Positions 59,851-64,000 of a DNA stretch of 64,000 bases are shown here, piece by piece (the stretch's first letter is position 1; the number at the start of each line of letters is the position of its first letter). The stretch is from Luzula sylvatica (Eukaryota; Streptophyta; Magnoliopsida; Poales; Juncaceae): the NCBI GenBank assembly GCA_946800325.1, contig OX326956.1, forward strand, positions 16,161,167 through 16,225,166, read 5' to 3'. Made by a program: the position numbers and the translations under genes. The notes under the pieces are model-generated. The model was not told where the DNA came from, did no database searches, and worked only from the letters and a program-made list of their open reading frames with translations.

Positions 59851-62185
59851 TCACATCCACAAATCGAACACGGTTTCTTCTAACAAGTCATCGATCAAAT
59901 CATCCCAAATCTCCCCAACAATCTGTTCATTTTCCTCGATCAAATCCATCCAATTCCTATCCAAAAAATTCGGGTAATTATTCTCGACGCACAAATCAAC
60001 CCCTTTAAACACTTCGTGCAAGCGCGGTACGCTAATCGCGGATGCGTAACGTTTCTTCCGAATCTCGATTAACACTTCGTCTATGCAATCGAAAAGAAGC
60101 TTCGAGCCCTCTTCTTCCTCCTCGGATATTCCTAACCGGTCGAACAGAGAAGGTTCTAGGAGCTCGTCAGATACGTACCATCTCTCTAGACTCTCCTCTT
60201 TGCATAGCCCCGAAGCCTCGATAATGAATTCTACGAATTCGAATCTCGAATCGACATCCTCGAGTAGGTTTGGCCGAAACTCGTCTGAAGAAAATTTAGA
60301 AAAAAATAATTAAAAATTGTATAATTTACTATTTGTATAGATCGATTGAAAAATTGTAAAAATAATTAATTAAAAAAATATTAAAAAAAATGTATTTTTT
60401 TAGAATAATTAATTTAATATTTGTATAGATCGAATGAGATTTAACCTTGATTTGTAGTTTTGCAATCAGGACTCGAGGCTTCTTCGGCGAAAACCAAATC
60501 GAGAACCGAAGAAGGGCTCGCGTGATCGATTTTTTCGCCAAACGAAGTGCTCGGTTCGCGTACCGGTTCGGGGCTGTTGAACTCGGGTCTCTCTGCGGTA
60601 CCGTCTACACATTCTTCGATTGGTATTTCTTCTTTTTGAGTTTCGTGTTGTAGTTCCGAATCAATTATCTTATTTTCATTTTCCTCGATGATCTCCAGTT
60701 CTTCCAGTTTTAACAATTCAGTTTCGTTTACGCTCGTTTGCTTTTCGAAATCTTCTAAGTTTGGCCATTTTTGTAAATTATCAAGTTTTACCGAGATAAT
60801 ATTTCCCAAGGAAACGTGTTCCTTTTTGTCCTCGATTTTATTTCCTCCATCTTCGAGCATTTCGGTCAAATGCTTCTTCGCTACTTCGTAGAATGAAGAT
60901 CCTCTTGAATTATTCGTACCGGCCACGACTCTGAACAAGTGAGGAGGATCGTTCCGTACCGAATTTCTCTCCTTTGCATTTTCTCCAATTATGTGTTTCA
61001 ATCTCCTTTTAATTTCTTTAAAAGAAAAATTTGAAACCACTTTTTCGTCGTACGAAGAACTTGGTTTACTCGTAGCTTTGGGTTTTAAAATAACAATTTT
61101 ACTGACGGTCTGTGAATTGTCTGTTTTGCCCTCGTGTTCGTCATCCTTTCTCTTGAAAAACCTTCTTCTTTCCCTTTTTTTATTAATTTCTTGAATTTTT
61201 TCTAACACTCGCGAATCTGGATCTTGTAGAATTTTCAAAAATAATTCCTTGTTCGAACTCAAAATTTCCAACGCGTTTGTGAACTCTTTCGATTGAGTAA
61301 CCATATTATTACTATTATTATTATTATTATTATTTACTAAATCATTGTTGTTATTATTTCTATCGTGGAGTTTGGAATAAACAATGGATTTTAGGGTGGG
61401 GCATAATCCCGTTTTATTTATGCAATCTATATGCTTACATTCGCTATGATATCGATATATTTCGATTAGAAACGCGGCCAAAACGAGTTCGAGATCGGTA
61501 CTTTCGGTCGAATTATTAGGGTTAGGATTTGGTTCTGATTTGGGTCTTTTTCGACTGGATTTCTTCTTTTCGGGTTGGATTTCGTGTCCCCAATCAGAGA
61601 GGATTCTTTCGATTTCATCCTTGGGATAGTTTTTATTTACGGTTTTACCCTTGGTCATTTCGTCCTCCATTAGTTTCTTCACCGTTGGCTTTATTTCGGT
61701 TTCGAATAAATCCTAAAAATAACAAATTAATTAAAATAAATTTTGATAAAATTCATAATAATAATAAAAATAATAAAAAATTACTTCATCATCCTCATTT
61801 ATTTCCTCGACTTCGCTAGGCTTACTTTTGGAATACCTACTCACTGCACAGAATCGGTAGGTACGATATATTAGTCGATCAAAAATTAAATTACAAGCTA
61901 AACTTAACTTATTAATATTTATGGGAAATTAACACATCCCAAATTGATTGCTATTAAATTAGGTGATCCCTCCCTCCCTTTCTTTTTAAAAAAAAAGAAA
62001 AATATTAAAATTGAGAAAATAAATAAATATGAAAATTAGGACTTACTGAAATATTGTGTTCTTCCTTGGCTATGACTGATAAGTAATTTCGGGTCTCTTC
62101 GAAAATGAAGCATGCGCATAAGGCCCCACATGCATCCTATATTTCCAGTTTCCAATTTTGCCCTCCTATTAAATCCTCTACCCAT
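59851..62185 (-). CDS. TRM-family protein (TON1-recruiting motif, DUF4378)
   Basis: TRM proteins bring the TON1/PP2A complex to cortical microtubules and help set cell shape and division plane. Minus-strand coding exons 62047-62185, 61785-61843, 60446-61712 and 59851-60284 join with matching phases and give 632 residues. The N-terminus (MGRGFNRRAKLETGNIGCMW, then GLMRMLHFRRDP) resembles the short conserved start of many TRMs. The middle has EFTNALEILSSNKELFLKIL and IVILKP and a Lys/Arg-rich FSFKEIKRRLKHIIGENAKE, all found in DUF4378 proteins. The last exon is the DUF4378 domain, and the last ~25 residues (EQIVGEIWDDLIDDLLEETV then FDLWM) fit the M2 TON1-binding motif. An Asn run (about 184-203) is encoded by an AAT/AAC repeat. 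A 5' UTR exon ending at 62279 (ttcag|gtactt) is likely. I cannot assign the paralogue number. Confidence 0.85.
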
Positions 62186-62560
62186 TTTTCCAATTTTTCG
62201 CCTTTCCTATGATCCAACATCAGATTAAGAATTTTGGATCTTGCAACAAAGGAAGAAAGGAATATATGCAAATAAGTACCTGAAATTTAGAAGAATCACA
62301 ACGAGCTTCTCTCAATGCTTCAGAGCAAATTAATGTCTCCTCTTCATCTTCAGTTTCTCTCTCTCTCAGTTCGTTCAATGTTTTTTTTCTTCTTCTTTCT
62401 CTCTCTAAAAAGTAAAGTAACCTTCACTTCACCTTTGAGCTGTCCTTTCTCTCATTTGTTCTTCCACTATGGAAGAAAGAAAGGTATCGTAACTTTCCTT
62501 TCTCTCGTTTCTTTCCTAACCCCACAACTTTTTTCTCTATTTCCTACTTTTTATTTTTTT
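62186..62560 (-). promoter_or_regulatory. Probable 5' leader of the TRM gene
   Basis: Read on the minus strand this is a GA-rich leader ending in ctaaatttcag|gtactt at 62279/62278, followed by a short intron to an acceptor near 62212 (ggatcatag) and then the ATG at 62185. Both signals are acceptable. No TATA box was fixed. Confidence 0.4.
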
Positions 62561-63749
62561 TGCCAACTAACCCATTAAAATCTCAATTTTATAAATTAAA
62601 GCAAAAATACAAATGTATCGACCAACTACCCAATTATTATAAAAGGCAACCCTTCTTGCACAAAAATAAAAGTAGTTATAGGTGGAAAGTTTACATGTAT
62701 ATATACGCAGTCAATTAAAAGGAAACTTTGTTTCAATGAAATAACAAGCGAAAATCATGTTTTTATATATGGAGAAGTCAAAGACTAAAAAATTTTAAAT
62801 TTTCTTTTCATTAAATTAATTAAAAATAAAAACCCATCAATTTGTCATCATACCACAAGGACATAAGAATGTCGGTCTTGGGCTGTTTTTTGGACTATTC
62901 ATGGCACGTGTTTACCGTCAGGGGCTATTTTGAAATTAAATATTTTTATGGATATATAAGAGAAACCGTCGTAGGTATCATCTATTTTTGTATGGCCAAA
63001 TTTCATATGTGCACCTACAAAGTCCAAAAATTTCACTTATAACTTACAAAACTACAAAAATTTCATGAATATCATTTGGTTAAATTTCAGTTAACTATCT
63101 TTTAGGATTGCCGCTAGTTTTTGTTTTTCCTATTTCACCTCCTATATAAATAAAGAACAAAAAATTTGTTGGAAAATAAAAAAAAACAAAAAATAGCAGT
63201 ATCTTAAAGAACATTTAATCGAAATCTAACAAAAAAGAAATTCATGAAAATTTAATAATTTTGTAGGTTTATTCAAGATATTTCACATTTTGCAGGGATA
63301 TACGTGAAATCGTGAAGTTCTGTGGGGGTGCATATGAAATATGGCCTTTTTTTAACGTGTATAATATTATTAATTTTTAAATATAGACAGGGTGAAATGA
63401 AATAATTTAAAATTTGACGAGGGAATGGCTGTTGAAATGATCCATCAAACACGAAAGAAGAAATGGAATCAAAGCTTAATTGTCAATATATCGTTCCACT
63501 AATATTTGTCTCAAATGAGTAAGTGGCCTAACTTAAATACGAATACGCTTATTATATAGCGACGTTATATAATTTGACACTGGCAAAAAAAACATGGTTT
63601 TATAGGACCACAAAAAAGCTGACAATCACACATGTAACTTTTTATCGTTACAATTATGCATTTACAGCATGAATATTCAGAGTCCCCACAAATTAAATCA
63701 AATTAAAATAAAATTGAGTTCAAATCTAAATAAAACTAGTGTGGCCTTT
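62561..63749. other. AT-rich intergenic DNA
   Basis: No gene or RNA recognised. The 66-codon plus-strand frame at 62842-63042 has no family resemblance and ordinary AT-rich composition. Confidence 0.4.
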
Positions 63750-64000
63750 TTATACCTTAATAATTTGTTTTCTCTTTCTCTTTCGCGCTTTCCTTAGAAT
63801 TCGTAACGTATCTTCCTTCGCTTCCTTCATCCAGCAACCATCATTTTCAACTGAAACAAAAAAAAGATTCCAGATAAAGATAAGATGGGTATTATGGTCA
63901 TTTCAGTTTGGAACTGAGGCGAATATTTCGTACCGGTTTCTTTTTTGAGAATTAAACATGATGCGGATCCGTCACTCTCGTCGTCGGAATCGAGGCTTAT
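63750..64000 (-). CDS. 3' end of an unrecognised minus-strand gene (partial)
   Basis: Two exons join in phase on the minus strand: 63934 to beyond 64000 (reading ISLDSDDESDGSASCLILKK, then ET) and 63756-63850 or on to the stop at 63750-63752 (VENDGCWMKEAKEDTLRILR, then KARKRKRKQIIK). The acceptor at 63851 has a good pyrimidine tract and CAG. Whether the GT at 63754-63755 is a donor or the gene ends at the adjacent TAA is unclear. The product has an acidic Ser/Asp stretch and a basic C-terminus, which could be a nuclear localisation signal. I cannot name the family; most of the gene lies outside the window. Confidence 0.4.

Overview
This is nuclear DNA of a flowering plant, most likely a eudicot. 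It is very AT-rich, its introns have GT..AG borders, and its five intact genes are recognisably plant-type. They sit in dense transposon remnants. There are no operons, bacterial features or CRISPR arrays. I cannot name the species from sequence alone.

Region 1-33.4 kb is accessory DNA, mostly transposons and their derivatives. It holds long-inverted-repeat elements (355-1610 and a composite at 9205-13520), a Mutator-like MITE (8059-8597), a foldback MITE (14171-14400) and a decayed hAT transposase (15235-15785). It also holds a ~40-bp dyad minisatellite of about 44 units (22160-23945), several Helitron ends, and a very young Copia-type LTR element (29045-31381) carrying the beginning of an S-adenosylhomocysteine hydrolase gene. 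Three weak or damaged host-like genes lie in it: a possible 60-residue peptide gene on the minus strand (5214-6590), a frame-broken gene with its own TATA box (18838-19552), and a multi-exon minus-strand gene with no ATG (24081-25544).

Region 33.8-37.5 kb has two intact genes converging tail to tail: mitochondrial proline dehydrogenase (+, 4 coding exons, 485 aa) and a SKP1-like SCF subunit (-, 2 exons). Region 37.5-43.2 kb is again Helitrons and AT-rich repeats.

Region 43.3-54.8 kb has MED12 of the Mediator kinase module (+, 11 coding exons, 2147 aa) converging on a PRONE-domain RopGEF (-, 7 exons, 457 aa). After an AT-rich gap with a pentanucleotide satellite, 59.8-62.5 kb encodes a TRM/DUF4378 protein (-, 4 coding exons, 632 aa). 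The last 250 bases hold the 3' end of an unrecognised minus-strand gene that runs off the window.

The intact genes do not form one pathway: they cover proline catabolism, ubiquitin ligation, transcription control, ROP GTPase activation and cortical microtubule organisation. RopGEF and TRM both act in cell polarity or shape, but I read their closeness as chance. All exon borders were derived by hand from splice signals, reading phase and family similarity.
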